A model generated the notes under the pieces. The model was not told the origin of the DNA. It saw only the letters and a program-made list of their open reading frames with translations, and searched no databases. From Spodoptera frugiperda (lineage: Eukaryota > Arthropoda > Insecta > Lepidoptera > Noctuidae), in contig NC_064240.1 of the NCBI RefSeq assembly GCF_023101765.2, positions 434,001 through 498,000 of the forward strand: a stretch of DNA of 64,000 nt, written 5' to 3'. Positions 36,489-49,156 of this stretch are shown one piece after another (position 1 is the stretch's first letter; each line of letters begins with the position of its first letter). The position numbers and the translations under genes are program-made.

Positions 36489-37257
36489 GAGAAGCAGCCT
36501 ATTGTTCTGACGTGGATAACGAAATGAATGATTCTAATTATAGTCCGATCAGCTTATAACTGTACAATACTGTCATTAAAGAGCTTTTCCCACAAAATGG
36601 AATTGAACATCGATTTCTGAATATGTCTTTTTGAAGGAGAAAATCATCCAATGACTTCTCCCGTCTTGAACGAGGTGAGAGGAATTGTCATAATATTACT
36701 GACTAAAAACCACCCCATTCCTACTCGTACTTCTCGAGCCGGAACCCGGTAAACGCGCTAGGCAGTCCGCAGATCATAACGGTGTCTTACGTTAATAATA
36801 TTAAGGTTACTCTTTTTCAATCGAGAATAGAATCCCAAATTTCGTAATCCAGAACCAAGCTTAGAACCAATTGACAAGATAGTAGAATATATAATAATAC
36901 TTACAAAAAATCGATTAATGTTTAAATAAAAAATCGATTAAACTGCATAATATACATCCGGACATTCATTGCCAAATAATTGAAGTATTCAATTAAACAC
37001 TAGATACTAGAAAAAAACTTAGGCCACAATACTTGAATAGCACTTACAATATAATGCGGTTATTAACCCATTGTGCGTTATTGTGTGAAACACAAATAAA
37101 CAGTACTAATGACTCGTAATGTGGTATTTGCAGTTTTTGTGCACGCACAGTTGAAGATTTACTTCCTATATATAAATTACTGACAGCCGTATAAAGATCA
37201 GGAATCATTAGGATTAATAATATCTGTTTTTATTTTTTATAAACTTCCTATTTAGGC
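36489..37257 (+). repeat. Segmental tandem duplication, right unit
   Basis: Second copy of the block at 35698, separated from it by a run of 16 T (36473-36488) and followed directly by a tRNA-like SINE head. Confidence 0.85.
36628..36778 (-). repeat. Interspersed repeat family A, copy 5
   Basis: Reverse-oriented copy at the matching place in the right unit of the tandem duplication. It is closer to the family consensus at its T-run end than copy 4. Confidence 0.7.
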
Positions 37258-37370
37258 TGACTTGTTAGTTGAGTGGTCGTGGATGCGACTGCCGAACAAG
37301 ACGTCTTGTGTTCGGGTAAATGGAGTGTTATGGTTTTTAGAAAATTCACAGTAAAAACAGAGTTCTATTT
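37255..37370 (+). repeat. tRNA-derived SINE family C, copy 3 (tRNA-like head)
   Basis: Plus-strand tRNA-like head with TTAGTTGAGTGGTCG (A-box-like), GATGCGACTGCCGAACAAG and a weakened B-box TGTGTTCGGGTAAAT. It does not fold as a clean tRNA and starts exactly at the end of the segmental duplication. Confidence 0.55.
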
Positions 37371-37493
37371 ACATTATCTCTCGCCTGTCTCCCATTGGGG
37401 TAAGTAGAGACAAATAAACGCAAATTGCTACGAATCTTAAACACCTCTTTCGCTTTATCAAGAGTCATCAGTCTTTTCATGCATGCTCGTAGG
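37371..37493 (+). repeat. Dispersed repeat L, copy 1
   Basis: CTCTCGCCTGTCTCCCATTG, GGGTAAGTAGAGAC, then AATTGCTACGAATCTTAAAC and CTTTTCATGCATGCTCGT. This is a recognisable lepidopteran repeat segment; part recurs in reverse at 42269. Confidence 0.55.
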
Positions 37494-38450
37494 TTTTTTT
37501 TTCAATTACAAAGGTATATTACAGTTTAGTAGATATTGTCACTAATTATAAACCCATACAAAGCCGGGTCAAGCACTAGTCTCTTATAAATAAAAGTTTC
37601 GCAACCAATTCGTTGTCATATTACCTGTGGCCATGAAAGTAACAAATGATAACCGTCCTTCTCCACTCGAGTACCGTCTATAATAATATTCCCATTAATT
37701 TCCCAATAAACTCATCAACTCACATACGTATTCGATTTAAATAAATTAACTTACATCTCTGCCCATCACCCAGCGGACGCGTGAACATAGTGCCTACAAA
37801 ATCAATGTCAATAGTATGGCAGCAATAAATTATATAGGAACTTTGATGAGCAAGTATTCAAATTTATTGTATAATTTAAATACATAATTGGTGTTTTTGT
37901 ATAAAGCCCACGCTTTGATCTGATTCTAAATGGCTTCACTTCATTGGAGGCTCAAGGTGATTTTGGTTCTACATCGACTAATAACATAACTGGCGAAAAT
38001 GGTATATTATTGCTAATATCATATCATAACAATATCAGAAGAAATACATACTAATTAATATTCACCTAAAATCTTAATTTTCAATTTAAAAATATTTCAT
38101 TCCTTACATTTTTTTAAATGACCATCGTACAGATATTTAACATTGAACATCTACGCGAATAATTTATTTAAACCTATTCTAAAAAAAGACTTTAATACCA
38201 ACAACAACCGGAATAATTAATCATATTGCATTAAATACATGGAATTAATATGATATTTGTCTAAACATCCAATAATAACATAATATTGTGAATAAATCAA
38301 TACATGTTACTCTATTGAGTAGTAGGTATAAGTTTGACATGACATTGACGCGAGTCTATCATGTCCAAAATGAGATGGTTATAATAAAATTTAATTTAAC
38401 ATAATTACATTAGTAAGTTCGGTTTTCTTTGACCCTGGTAAAACTTTAAA

Positions 38451-38670
38451 CAACGCTTGCGTTATTTCACGTCGTGTGAGTAAGGTTAACGGAGTTCCAT
38501 TACCCCCCTTCCAAATGTTCCTAAACCCTGATTCTCCAACAACCCTTTAATTTCTAACCCCCAGCACGGCACTTGTACCGCCTCTGTCGTCTGTTGGGTG
38601 TCCATGGGCGGCGACGATTGCTTACCATCAGGTGATCCGTCTGCTCGTTTACCAGCCTATACCAAAAAAA
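38451..38670 (+). repeat. Interspersed repeat family B, copy 2
   Basis: Plus-strand copy from CAACGCTTGCGTT to the GTTTACCAGCCTATACC end and an A-run; moderately diverged in the C-rich centre. Confidence 0.78.
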
Positions 38671-39694
38671 TATATCCTCGTAAACTTTAAATACTTAAAT
38701 AAATCAATGTAGGGGACATTGATTTATTTAAGTTTTTACAGCATTTTATGCTTTGCTTTGCTTTTGCTTTATCTAAAAACAACAGGTTTATTTTACTACC
38801 TAATTACTATAAATAAAGATATGTATTCGGTCTGTCCGTACATAAACTGCCTTGGTTTATGTTATAGGCATATTCTATAAGTTTAATTTCCATAAAGGTG
38901 TCGTCCGGCCTCGTTTCAAATTACGCAATAACATCGGAACTTAGACTTTACTTTGATTCGGTTTATTTTTGTATGTCGATGATATCATTGTGCTGCTCAA
39001 TATTCTGGGCACGGCTAGCTAGGTTTTAGATTCCTTACTAGTCATGAGAACTGATATTAAACGTAGTTTTTTACTGATTTGAATTTAGGAAGTCAGCTCT
39101 TCGCTAATTTCAACTTATTTGGAATTTCTTAGGTGTTCTATTAATTTTGACGTACTTTCGATCTAGGTGCATACGTACCTAGATTGTTTTAGTTCCTAGA
39201 AAGTAATAACTTGCCTATAGCCAAAGAGTTGTTAGTATAAGAGTTTGCTTGTTCTAAAGTAAATAAAATATCTGTTTCCGAAACCTTTGTACAATTGTTC
39301 ACACGTAGCTTGCAATCTTTTCTGAAACAACGTAATAGGTAATCCAAACAGTGTACAAACAGATTACTTACACAAACATACTTATGTGTACTAAGCGTCT
39401 ACACAAGATTCATCAAGTTTCGTGTAGACATGTTCACATTACAATTGGTTCACCAATCATCCAGATTCAAGGTCCGTTGTCCACCGTGCTACACTCTGTG
39501 GTCACTGGTCAATATTTGATCATTCCAAGGTTTTCACATTAAGATAAAGGACAAGAGGTCCCCCATACAGGTGTATATGTAGGTACTATTAATTATGTAT
39601 AACAAACATAATGCCAGTGCTTCTAGAAACCCTGTTTTAATTACTGTGGACTTATGATGATAACTGAACCCGGTCTTTAGCGATAGATTTCGCC

Positions 39695-39835
39695 CTTGGT
39701 TAGCGGGTTAACCGGGGCTCTGGCTCGAAAAGCAGGAGTAGGAACGGGGTGGTTTTTAGTCAGTAAGAGTCTGACACTTCCTCTCGCCTCGCTCAAGGTG
39801 GGAGAAGTCATTGGATGATTTTTATTTAAAAAAAG
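39695..39835 (+). repeat. Interspersed repeat family A, copy 6
   Basis: Near-complete plus-strand copy ending in ATTGGATGATTTTTATTTAAAA. It abuts a half copy of the TTACTAAGG MITE, which it seems to have interrupted. Confidence 0.8.
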
Positions 39836-39912
39836 GATAGTTTTCGTAACAAAATCGTTACTAAGGAATAGTTTAAGTAATCATTAAATATCTCTGAGTA
39901 CGACAGTAAATG
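39836..39912. mobile_element. MITE of the TTACTAAGG family, right half only
   Basis: TTACTAAGGAATAGTTTAAG through ATCTCTGAGTACGACAGTAA matches the right half of the complete copy; the left half is replaced by repeat family A copy 6. Confidence 0.65.
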
Positions 39913-40369
39913 GTCTTATTAGTCGAATGGTCAACCACAAACAAGGCCAATGCGATGTCCAGTTTAGATTAAAAACCTATAATCAGAATCATACCAGCTA
40001 GCGTCACGATGCATCTATCATGTTTGTTTAAATCATAACATTTTGACACTCCATCACGTTGGCTGTCACAGCATCTTTCACAACGCACTCGGCACTGTAT
40101 CCCAGCTATCTTTAGCAACACTAGGTCATTTAAACAGTTACAACATGGTTTTTACTCTGAGACATCCTCAGTTATTAAAGGAAATCCCTCAAGGTCAACC
40201 AGTATTGTCCCGCAGAAAGTTATTATTTAACAACCACATGTGAAGTTTATAAGCGTTGTTATGAAATAATTGGTGACTGTGAATCATCATCGACTCATTC
40301 ACACCATTTTTTAATCATTTACACTTTTAAATGATTTATGAATGTCGTGATCCCCTCGAGGTAAAGGGG

Positions 40370-40400
40370 AGGATCCAGGTATTCGGGTTCGATTCCATAT
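40370..40400 (+). repeat. Isolated B-box-like SINE fragment
   Basis: GGGTTCGATTCC at about 40385-40396 lies in a short CCAGGTATTC context without a full tRNA cloverleaf. Probably a SINE remnant. Confidence 0.3.
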
Positions 40401-40670
40401 ATTTTATTGAACGTCTTGGTATTTGGAGTTCAAGGTGACATTAGAAGAATAGTGTCAGTGTTGGCTATTCAGTGGTTATTAACATATACAAATAATTGTA
40501 ATTAAGTATACTACATATTACTACACACTAACTGACCTCCCACATAATTATGCTTGTTGCACAATCAAAGATATGTCTATATACTAATATTACACAGATT
40601 ATAATGTTTATAGTTTTGAAACTGCTCATCTGATATTAGAAGTCTAAATATTTGGCTATGTCCCCTATGT

Positions 40671-40778
40671 TTTTTTTATGGAATAGGACGCAAACGTGTC
40701 ACCTGATGGTAAGCGATCAGCACCGCTCATGGGCACCCGCAACACCAGAGGAGACACAAGTGCGTTGCCGGTCTTTTT
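40671..40778 (-). repeat. Interspersed repeat family B, copy 3 (partial)
   Basis: Only the terminal third is present, in reverse: T-run, GTCACCTGATGGTAAGCGAT, ATGGGCACCCG and AAGTGCGTTGCCGG. Confidence 0.7.
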
Positions 40779-41299
40779 AAAAAAGTATGCTCCCTCCATT
40801 ATTTTACAGTCTTTTTATCAGTAGACAACGAGCGAATAAGTCAAAAAGTCCGTTTGCCGTACCTTGGGACACTGTTGACCAGATTAGGAACTTTTTTTTA
40901 AAGATTGTATGAGTAAACTATTGTCATCATCGGGAAGCAACATCTATATGAAATTCATGCATATGTCATGAAGATATAATAGGCATTCATTGTATATGTA
41001 CAAATATCTTTTCTGTAGCTTAGCATCGCTTCCCCACTAGTTTGTGTACCTAAAAGTATGGTGTCTGAAGCGTTTAATTACCGCATTATTTATACGTGCG
41101 CCTGCGCCGGTATTTAGTAATATGTCAAATATTACACGCTCGTGGAAGAGCGCGGGGAAAGGCGACGGCAGTCACCTTCGAACTCTAATTGAATGATGAT
41201 TTTACTTCATTAATTTTAATAGATTAAAAAAGTATTTGATTTCCTAAATTTAATTTCATCAGCATGTTACTTTTTTACCGAATCAAAGTTACATTCAAA

Positions 41300-41398
41300 A
41301 TCAAATGATTTATTCCAATTAAATCATAAATACTTAAGTATTTTTGAAACGTCAACAATTAAAGAAATAAATAATAGTCTGTCAGTCAGTGAGCCCCT
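41300..41398 (+). repeat. Dispersed repeat K, copy 2
   Basis: TGATTTATTCCAATTAAATC, AAACGTCAACAATTAAAGAA and AATAGTCTGTCAGTC match the copy at 1650. Confidence 0.6.
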
Positions 41399-42112
41399 AG
41401 TTTCTCTAGAAGTAGCTAAGTACTTAAGTAATTCTTAAAATAGGGTAATGGGGATCTAGGCACACTTAAAACTAATATTTGGCAATAAGTCCTGACAAAT
41501 GTCTAACCTATAATCAAAGACCTTTTGAATGAATTAGGACTTAAGTATTTTATAGAGAATACTGGTAGACCTTGTGTCTTCATTATTAGTTCGGAAACTT
41601 GTTCGAAGCGGCTCACTTTTATCTCCTAAAACCGGCATTTTACGGAAAACTTATAAATTGTACCCAGCAGTGACTGCTCGTGGTTTAACAACACACTATT
41701 TGAATTATTCATTGAAAATCTTAAATAGACTTCCTTGCTTCATTTAATTTTCTTATATTATGTACCAAAGTTCTATTTTCGTGTGTTTTACTTATAGATC
41801 ACTACCGACTTGTGAGTACAGATTAGTCCAGGAAACATCTGTACTTTTAATTTGTCTTGTTTTAGGTAAAACAACGAAAAATTAATTTCTAAAGAATTCA
41901 GTAAGTACATGAGCATAGTAACATAAAATACATATTAGCAAATAAATAACTTATTAATCCCTACAACAGTAAGTCAACAGGGAACTGGTATGCAATAAAT
42001 TACTATTAATGATGTCTTGCAAATCTTACATCAGCTGTAGTTGTCTACTTTAATGATTAAAGTACGTAAACAAATGCTAGACCCTACGTTTTACCCTGTA
42101 CACAACCAACCA

Positions 42113-42158
42113 ACAAATAAATAAATAAAAATAACATAAAAAATAAATAAATAAAAAA
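42113..42158. repeat. AAAT-type low-complexity tract
   Basis: Interrupted AAATAAAT runs. Confidence 0.8.
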
Positions 42159-42268
42159 CCAACCACTTAAAACAAGACTATAAAAAGGTCACCTTTGGAT
42201 TTTCAGTCCAGACTATGTAATGTAGCATTTTTGAAAAATCTAATTCATTTCATTTCACTGAAAGAAGT

Positions 42269-42340
42269 ATGTAAGATTCGTAGCAATTGGCGTTCCATTG
42301 TCTCTGCCTACCGTCTTGGCGACAGACAGGCGTGTGGTTA
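42269..42340 (-). repeat. Dispersed repeat L, reverse fragment
   Basis: TAAGATTCGTAGCAATTGGC, then TTGTCTCTGCCTACC and GACAGACAGGCG are the complement order of the copy at 37371. Confidence 0.5.
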
Positions 42341-43106
42341 TACAAATTCATTACATTTACCTATTTTTTCCTTTTCTTGAATAGAGGCGTGTTATATTTT
42401 CCATTTTTTTATTAGTTTAGTCCCATCTACGATTTCTTACAAAACCTTTTGCGTAGATAATGTGGTCAAGTTTTTATTGAATGCTCGGATTAACCCACTA
42501 ACGTATTTGGTTATTATAAATTAGACTCGCGGTTTTTCTGCGTAGGCAGTCCCCTATCGAATAGGTACCTAACTATTGGGTATTGTATATTAATTCGTAT
42601 GCAAACAACCATGTAATATGCATGTGGAGTTGTTTCAATAAAAAAGCGACACTTGGTACATTTTTTTATACTTAAATTTTATGGTTTCTTAGTACGATAT
42701 TTCGTTTTTGCTTTTTTTGTGTCAAACAAACAAGTTACACATATTTAGTTTATTAACACGTGCTATATAAACCATTAAAATAAATAAAAAGGTTTATTTG
42801 GCATAAAATTTTGCAGACACGCGAATAATTTTATCACAGTTTTTTCACTGTGGTAGGTATTTACCTACATACTATTTTTTATTGATGTTATGTTAATTGA
42901 CTGACATATGATGATGTTTTCGTCCAACTGTCATAAACGTTGACATTGATATAAATATCAGTGTAATAAATATCACGAGATATTTGTGTCTTTGTGATTT
43001 GACATGAAATCATCAACTCGTATAAAAATATCTTCTTATTAATTAACTTAACCTTTTTAGAACTCAGCATACCACGCCTTTAATGTAGGAACTAAATATT
43101 TCTTTA

Positions 43107-43409
43107 CTTTTTTTATGATATAAGCTGATAAACGAGCTGACAGATCACCTGATGGTAAGCAATCGCCACCCATGAATACCCGAAACACCAGAAGCTTTAC
43201 AAGTGCGTTGCTGGCCCTTTGGGGAGTTAGGAATTTATGGGTTGTTGGGGGAGTCGGAGATTGGAAAGGTTACGAAGGGGGGTAATTGGGCCATCGGTAA
43301 CCTCTCTCTCACACAACGAAACATAACGCAAGCATTGTTTCACGTCGGTTTTCGGTGAGGCCGAAGTATCACTCCAATCTAACCGACCCATCCGTGCCGA
43401 AGCATGGCT
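43107..43409 (-). repeat. Interspersed repeat family B, copy 4 (longest)
   Basis: Reverse copy of about 300 bp. It extends past the C-rich block to a CCGTGCCGAAGCATGGCT end, so it best defines the element's 5' limit. Confidence 0.8.
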
Positions 43410-44583
43410 CTCACACTTATATGCTTCTTAAGTCTTTGCCAACATTTCTTCAAGGACGCCTTCAACTTTGCAATAGTTGGAATATCGAATAGTAATATTA
43501 TTTACATGTTTAAAACTCAAACTTATCTTTCAGAAACATCTACAATAAAAAATATCCATTACAAATAAATTCAAATATTGGAGGTCTTCACTTCAGATTG
43601 ATAAATCAATAAAGACATTTTGTTCAAAATGCAATTAAGACGTCATTATAAAATGCACATTTCATTTTATGAAATAAAACTATATTTTAATAAAATAGAC
43701 ATAATATTGAAGTGTACACTAATGCATTCGGACATAAACTATTGACCTCCAAGTACCGTCGCATTAAAGCGTGTTATTGCAAACTTAGTTGCAGTTTGAT
43801 GCTCGACCAGTTTCAACAGGTGTGCACTGTTGCGCACTCTCGCGGAGTGTAAGTTAAAGTGTTGGATTTCTGTGTGTTTAGATGTACTAGATATAAGGTA
43901 CCTGGGTACAGAAAGGCTTTTTCTAGTACTTGACTGCTGAGCCTGTAGACCTTATAAACTAAGTAAGGAAAAAATGTGATTAGATTTCTTGTATTAAAAT
44001 TTTTGTAACAAAGCATATATTATGCACGGTTCTGTAACTCGCTGTCAAATTAGAACCAATAACATAACAGAAAAAATGCAGATGTACACAAGATGACCTC
44101 GACCTTTTCCCATCAAGAAATAAGTTAAACGATAAACGTACTTACAAATACTTACATATTTTCTGTTCTGATTGTATACAAAATCCTATTCTTATGTACA
44201 GTAAATTGTAAAGGGCAGCTCATCTTTATAAGAATGTAAATAGATTGCATCAAATACCAGACTTGCTTCCTGTCTGCATTCCGATGCAATGGCACGTTGT
44301 ACACACAAGTATGAAGATGAGCGATACGCCAATCACCAGATAAATATCGACAATCAGAGACTCCAATGTTATACCAACTCACTTCACTGGCCATTTTTTT
44401 ATATTCAATAGTATGAGCCTATCTCATCTGTCTACTAATTGCAAGCACGGTCACTGAGGAGAAGATCCGGGGTTTGAGTTCCGGAATGAATTTATTGTCA
44501 AGGACAGGGTCTATACTGTATTCAATTCATACTACCTAATACTGCAAATTGACGGCGAGGCACCAATACCAAAATACTGTATT

Positions 44584-44632
44584 TTCGAAATTAATCGAAA
44601 TAGTATTAGTTACTATTTCGATTAATTTCGAA
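44584..44632. repeat. Perfect inverted repeat, 22-bp arms
   Basis: Arms 44584-44605 and 44611-44632 (TTCGAAATTAATCG... and its complement) with a 5-nt spacer. Lies directly before the LINE-like 3' end fragment. Confidence 0.85.
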
Positions 44633-44639
44633 CTAATGT

Positions 44640-44742
44640 CAACTCGCCTTGAGGAAGCGTGGTGATTAATGCTCAAACGGTCTCCGTGCGAATAGAGGCC
44701 TTTGGTCAGCAGTGGCCACTTATAGGCTGTTATGTGATGTGT
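44640..44742 (+). mobile_element. 3' end fragment of a non-LTR retrotransposon
   Basis: CGTGGTGATTAATGCTCAAA, AGAGGCCTTTGGTCAGCAGT and TATAGGCTGTTATGTGATG match the terminal part of a LINE type common in moths (GGCCTTT...CAGCAGTGG...TAGGCTG). No reverse transcriptase frame remains. Confidence 0.5.
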
Positions 44743-45620
44743 ATGAAAACCCTTAAAATGAAAGGTTTTTGCTTGCCAGTTAGGAGGTTTTGGTACTTCG
44801 CCGTCGAAATGTAAAGATGAGAAATGGAGAAGACTTTTAAACTGACCTAACCAGACTTCTCTAACTCGGCCAGCGGTTTGCGCACGTGTAACTCCTAACT
44901 AGATCAACGACATTCTCTCGGTAGCAAGTTAACAACACAGTGCATGACCTGTGGAAAAATTGGAATGTGTATCTATAACTGTTACAAAAGTTAGCATTTA
45001 CTTAACATCCATATATTATCATACGATTGAATGGTATTTGGAACATCTTCTAACAATCTATATCATTTTAGCAGAGTAAATTATAACCAGAGACCTAACC
45101 TCTCACAGTTCAGTGTGTCACTCGCATTCAATAGTTCACCAAGCTATTATAGATTTTATTTGAAAGGTATTAACGTACATATTTAAGTATAGTGATTAAC
45201 AATTTTTTTTACCAGACTCCCAGTACCAAAAACTGCTTCAAATATTTTGCCATTTTCATTTTCACCACACACCTCACTAATACTAAGAATTCTACAAAGG
45301 TGTCTAGTGGGGTTGACTCTCTGTCACCGAACGTCCTCCGAGTCGCAGTCGCCGTGACATTAGCAGTTGCGCCCGACAACCGGTTGCATTATGTGGTGTT
45401 ATGTAAAGTGCCGGCAATAGAAAGTAGGTACTGCACTCTGCCCATAACAGGTAATGCGATTTGTTTGTCATAAGGTTCAACTTTTAATCGGTCATAGTTG
45501 TAGCTTCATATACATATCTAGTTTGAATTGTGTCGTGTCTTGTCTTTAGCTAAGTTCTATAAATGACCTAACGCTTCTCTACTATGCATAATGCTTGCAA
45601 TTTTGTTGTGTTATTTTTTT

Positions 45621-45800
45621 AACAACGTTTGCATTGTGTTTCCTTGTTTGAGTGATTTTACCGAAGGCCCAATTACCCCCCTTCCCAATCCCCGATTCCC
45701 CAACAACCATTAAATTCATAACCCCCAAAAGGCCGACAAAGCACTTGTAACGCCTCTGGTGATCCGTCTGCTAGTTTACCGGCTTATACCATAAAAAATA
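45621..45800 (+). repeat. Interspersed repeat family B, copy 5 with internal deletion
   Basis: The left two thirds match the family, but the text jumps from CGCCTCTGGTG straight to ATCCGTCTGCT. The segment between the two GGTG motifs is missing. Confidence 0.78.
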
Positions 45801-46255
45801 GATTTTTATAAACCACACACGAATTAGTCCCACGGCCCAATAAAATCGAGTTAAAATAATGTCTACACAAAACACATAAAAGGTAATAAAAAAATGAAAC
45901 GGTCGTTTAATTAAATAAATTACTTGTAGATCCGATAATGAGCATACATTTTATTACTCGGTCACGACTCACAATATTTAGATGCACTGGTTCCTAACTA
46001 GTTTTTGCTCTAATAACTATGGAAAAAGGAAGTTTGTAATCATTTTATTAATGAGAATAATCTGGGTATAATACAATATTTGTTCTTCAGTTTGATTGAA
46101 TTAAAACAAATGTTACCTAATAAATCATGTTGTAAGATGTTAATTAAAGGACTACCTACATGCCAAATGCCACAAGAGCTGAAGATCGAGCTCAGTTCTT
46201 TACTTTGCCAGCAAAAAGATGGTAAAACCTTTAAATGTTGTTAGGGAGAGTTGTC

Positions 46256-46378
46256 TCTGATCCGGAGCTACTGACTACCTAGCGGATTACTCTTGCTTTT
46301 CGAGCTTAGTTTTTAGTCAGTAAGAGCCTGACACTTTCTCTTGCCTCGCCCAAAGCTGGAAAAGTCATAGAATGATTC
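46256..46378 (+). repeat. Interspersed repeat family A, copy 7 (degraded)
   Basis: GATCCGGAGCTACTGACTAC start, AGTTTTTAGTCAGTAAGAG and a weakened CTCTTGCCTCGCCC block; the central GGGGCTCC block is lost. Confidence 0.65.
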
Positions 46379-46785
46379 ATGATAATGATTGAAAAAAAGG
46401 GAGAGATATCTAGCAGTGAACGGACTGATGATGAAAATGACATTAAAAAGACTGAAGCAAATAACGCTCAGCCAAGCTACGAAACAATGCTGGAAGGAGT
46501 TCAATCAATTTCGAAACTCTCTCCAATTTACAGTCTCATAAATTAGAGCTTAAAGTTCATTTAATATCAGTTACAAAACTACATGGTCGATTACGTGACC
46601 ATTCATATCGAATTGTTCTCATCTTTTGTTTCATATATCACACGTGTGGAGAGGTTAATGACCCGGACAAGGCAGCCATATTAGTACCAGAATCATTAAG
46701 TATTGATTGTCTTCATATCAATTCGATTTATCAGTAATTTAATAACTAGAGCTTAATTAACTACAAGTCTTCCTAGAGTATAAAG

Positions 46786-46912
46786 TAGGCTGCGCGACGT
46801 CGCCGCGTCGGCGCACGCTGCACTTCATGAAGAGTCCCTCGGTGACTCGAAAATAGTAGAGCTTTTCTACGTACGTGAGTAAAGCGTGATTTTTAGTTAA
46901 TTTAGTAGACAT
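46786..46912 (+). mobile_element. Family I element, right half with GC-rich centre
   Basis: GC-rich lead (GTCGCCGCGTCGGCGCACG), AAGAGTCCCTCGGTGACTCG, then AGTAGAGCTTTTCTACGTAC and GTGATTTTTAGTTAATTT as in the 48981 element. Confidence 0.6.
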
Positions 46913-48980
46913 ACACGATAGTTATTATAAAAAAAAACGAGCTTATTTTAAAAGAGCATACGCTCCTATATAGCATTTACATATATTCTGTGAACTGTTT
47001 CCACTAAGTTAATCAACACAAAATGTGTTTTTATTTGAATTGCTAATGATTACTGAGTACATTTTATTATATTTAACGAGAAAATCCCCTGTCTCGTGAA
47101 TTTCCCGCAATCTGAAATCGGTTAACATCTAAACTAAAAAATAACAAACCAGCAAACTGAATAGCAACTTTATGCACTAAACTATAAGTTTCTAAGTGAC
47201 GTGCGACAAGCTTTTCTATCTACTGTCTAGTTTTTGTATTATTTCCTTATCAGTTACTATTTTGATGATAATAATAATATTCACTATCGGGAATGACTTC
47301 TAAACTGAACTAGCAAATCGATTAAACTAATTGGCATATTATTACCAATTATTCTTCTTGTTTTTTTTAAACCAATTACAACCAGCAATTACCCACTTAA
47401 CTAAATATAATATAAATCGTTTGACCTTCTCTCAACAAGATAGTTATATATTAAGGATCTTAATACTATTAACATGCATTCTAAGTTTGTACGGAATTCG
47501 TTTAGAGATGAGAATTGCGCAGTTTCCGTAAGTAATTTATTGCATCGACCTGCATCGCATTTATATGCACGTTTGATCTAAAATTACTTTTTATTAAACT
47601 TAAAATGAAGATATACATATAAGCTATATTTATATTCCATTTATTTTATTTAATATAATAAAGTTTAATTTAATTTGGTTTCAAACTATTTTAAGTTTTA
47701 TATTCAAACTTCAATATTTGATTCTCAATAATGTCTAGGAATCTGAAATCTACATACATATGACACGTGATTAAGAATAAACTAAAAGTGAATAATGTAC
47801 AGCCTCATCAATGCATCTCTTCATTGAAGAGAGACAGAGAAAACAAGCGCAAATTAATACGCTATCATATTACAATTAACATTGTTAATGAACCCGCTTC
47901 ACGCAAACATCAGCCTGAATACCTAACGGCGATGTTAATGACATAATCTTCACTAATTCCAAGGCAATACAATTACTAGATAACTGCTAGTAATGACATT
48001 TTGATCAGCTGATTACATTACTCCGCGAGATCTGATCAAAGGTGATTGTGAGTTACTCTGACGGCTCGCCACGTCACCGAGGATGCAGAAGGCCAACGGC
48101 ATATTATTCTAATTATTTGCATTTCGATGAAAGACTTATTAACATAATAGCATTTATGTAATTTGTTTTTTTTTTGTCGTTGAACTAGATCCAGTTTTTA
48201 GTGATTATGTTCTAAGAAGTCCTCTAATATAATTGGAGACAAGTCGTTGTAAACATTTTATGTTAAACGATTTGGCAAGCTGAATACAAATTAATATGTT
48301 ATATACTTTTTCCTGATATATGACAGAGAAATAAAACTACTAATAAAAATACATTTTACAATCTACCAAAATATTTCTACTATTTAACATAGTTACTCGT
48401 AGTTTGACATTAAGAACTTATTTCATTGAAGCCATGGAAAAATACAGGTAATATTATGTAGGGTTACTGTCGTTGCGGTGCAGTCTGTGTTTACTTGCTG
48501 TTTCTCCCCTCTCTATTAATTCTCAAAGGTTTATTTAGGTATGTATGTGCATCATTATGTAACCAATATCAATAATAATATGAACAGAAACCGAATATCC
48601 ACTTTTTAATAAATCAATAATTTTGCTTGCATTGTGTCTTTCCAAGTGGGACTTCTGTCAATAAACCTTTACGCTATCGATCATAATCATACAATAATTA
48701 TGAATGCAATGTCAATTCCAATACATTTGTCATTCGTTTAAAGCTTATATATGGTTGATTAGTTTTAAATGTGAGCCTCCTAATATATTGTCCCACAGTC
48801 CGTAATATTTTTATGATGTACTGTTTGGCATTGAAAATGATGCGAATGAAGGTAAAACATTAAATGTTATTACTATTCATATTATTGAATTCATTTCGCG
48901 GCTGTAAATCAAAATTTGATTCAAAACCTTCAAGTAATTACAGGTGTGATTTATAATTACTCTATCGTGAGACATAATAA

Positions 48981-49156
48981 ATTAAATAAAAATCACCGTC
49001 TACTTACGAAATTAGTGGAGAAAAGCTCTACTAGTTTTGAGTCACAGAGGGACCCTGAGCGCAGACGCGGCGAGTCGGCAGCCCCTCTGTCTCTATCGAA
49101 ACTAATAGTGCTTTTCTCCATTAATTACTTTAGTAAACTGTGATTTTTAGTTAATT
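48981..49156. mobile_element. Foldback MITE, family I, complete
   Basis: Two arms of about 57 bp in inverted orientation: left with AAAAATCAC and GGAGAAAAGCTCTACTAG, right with TAGTGCTTTTCTCCATTAA and GTGATTTTTAGTTAAT. The arms flank a GC-rich centre (GGGACCCTGAGCGCAGACGC). No coding capacity. Confidence 0.7.
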
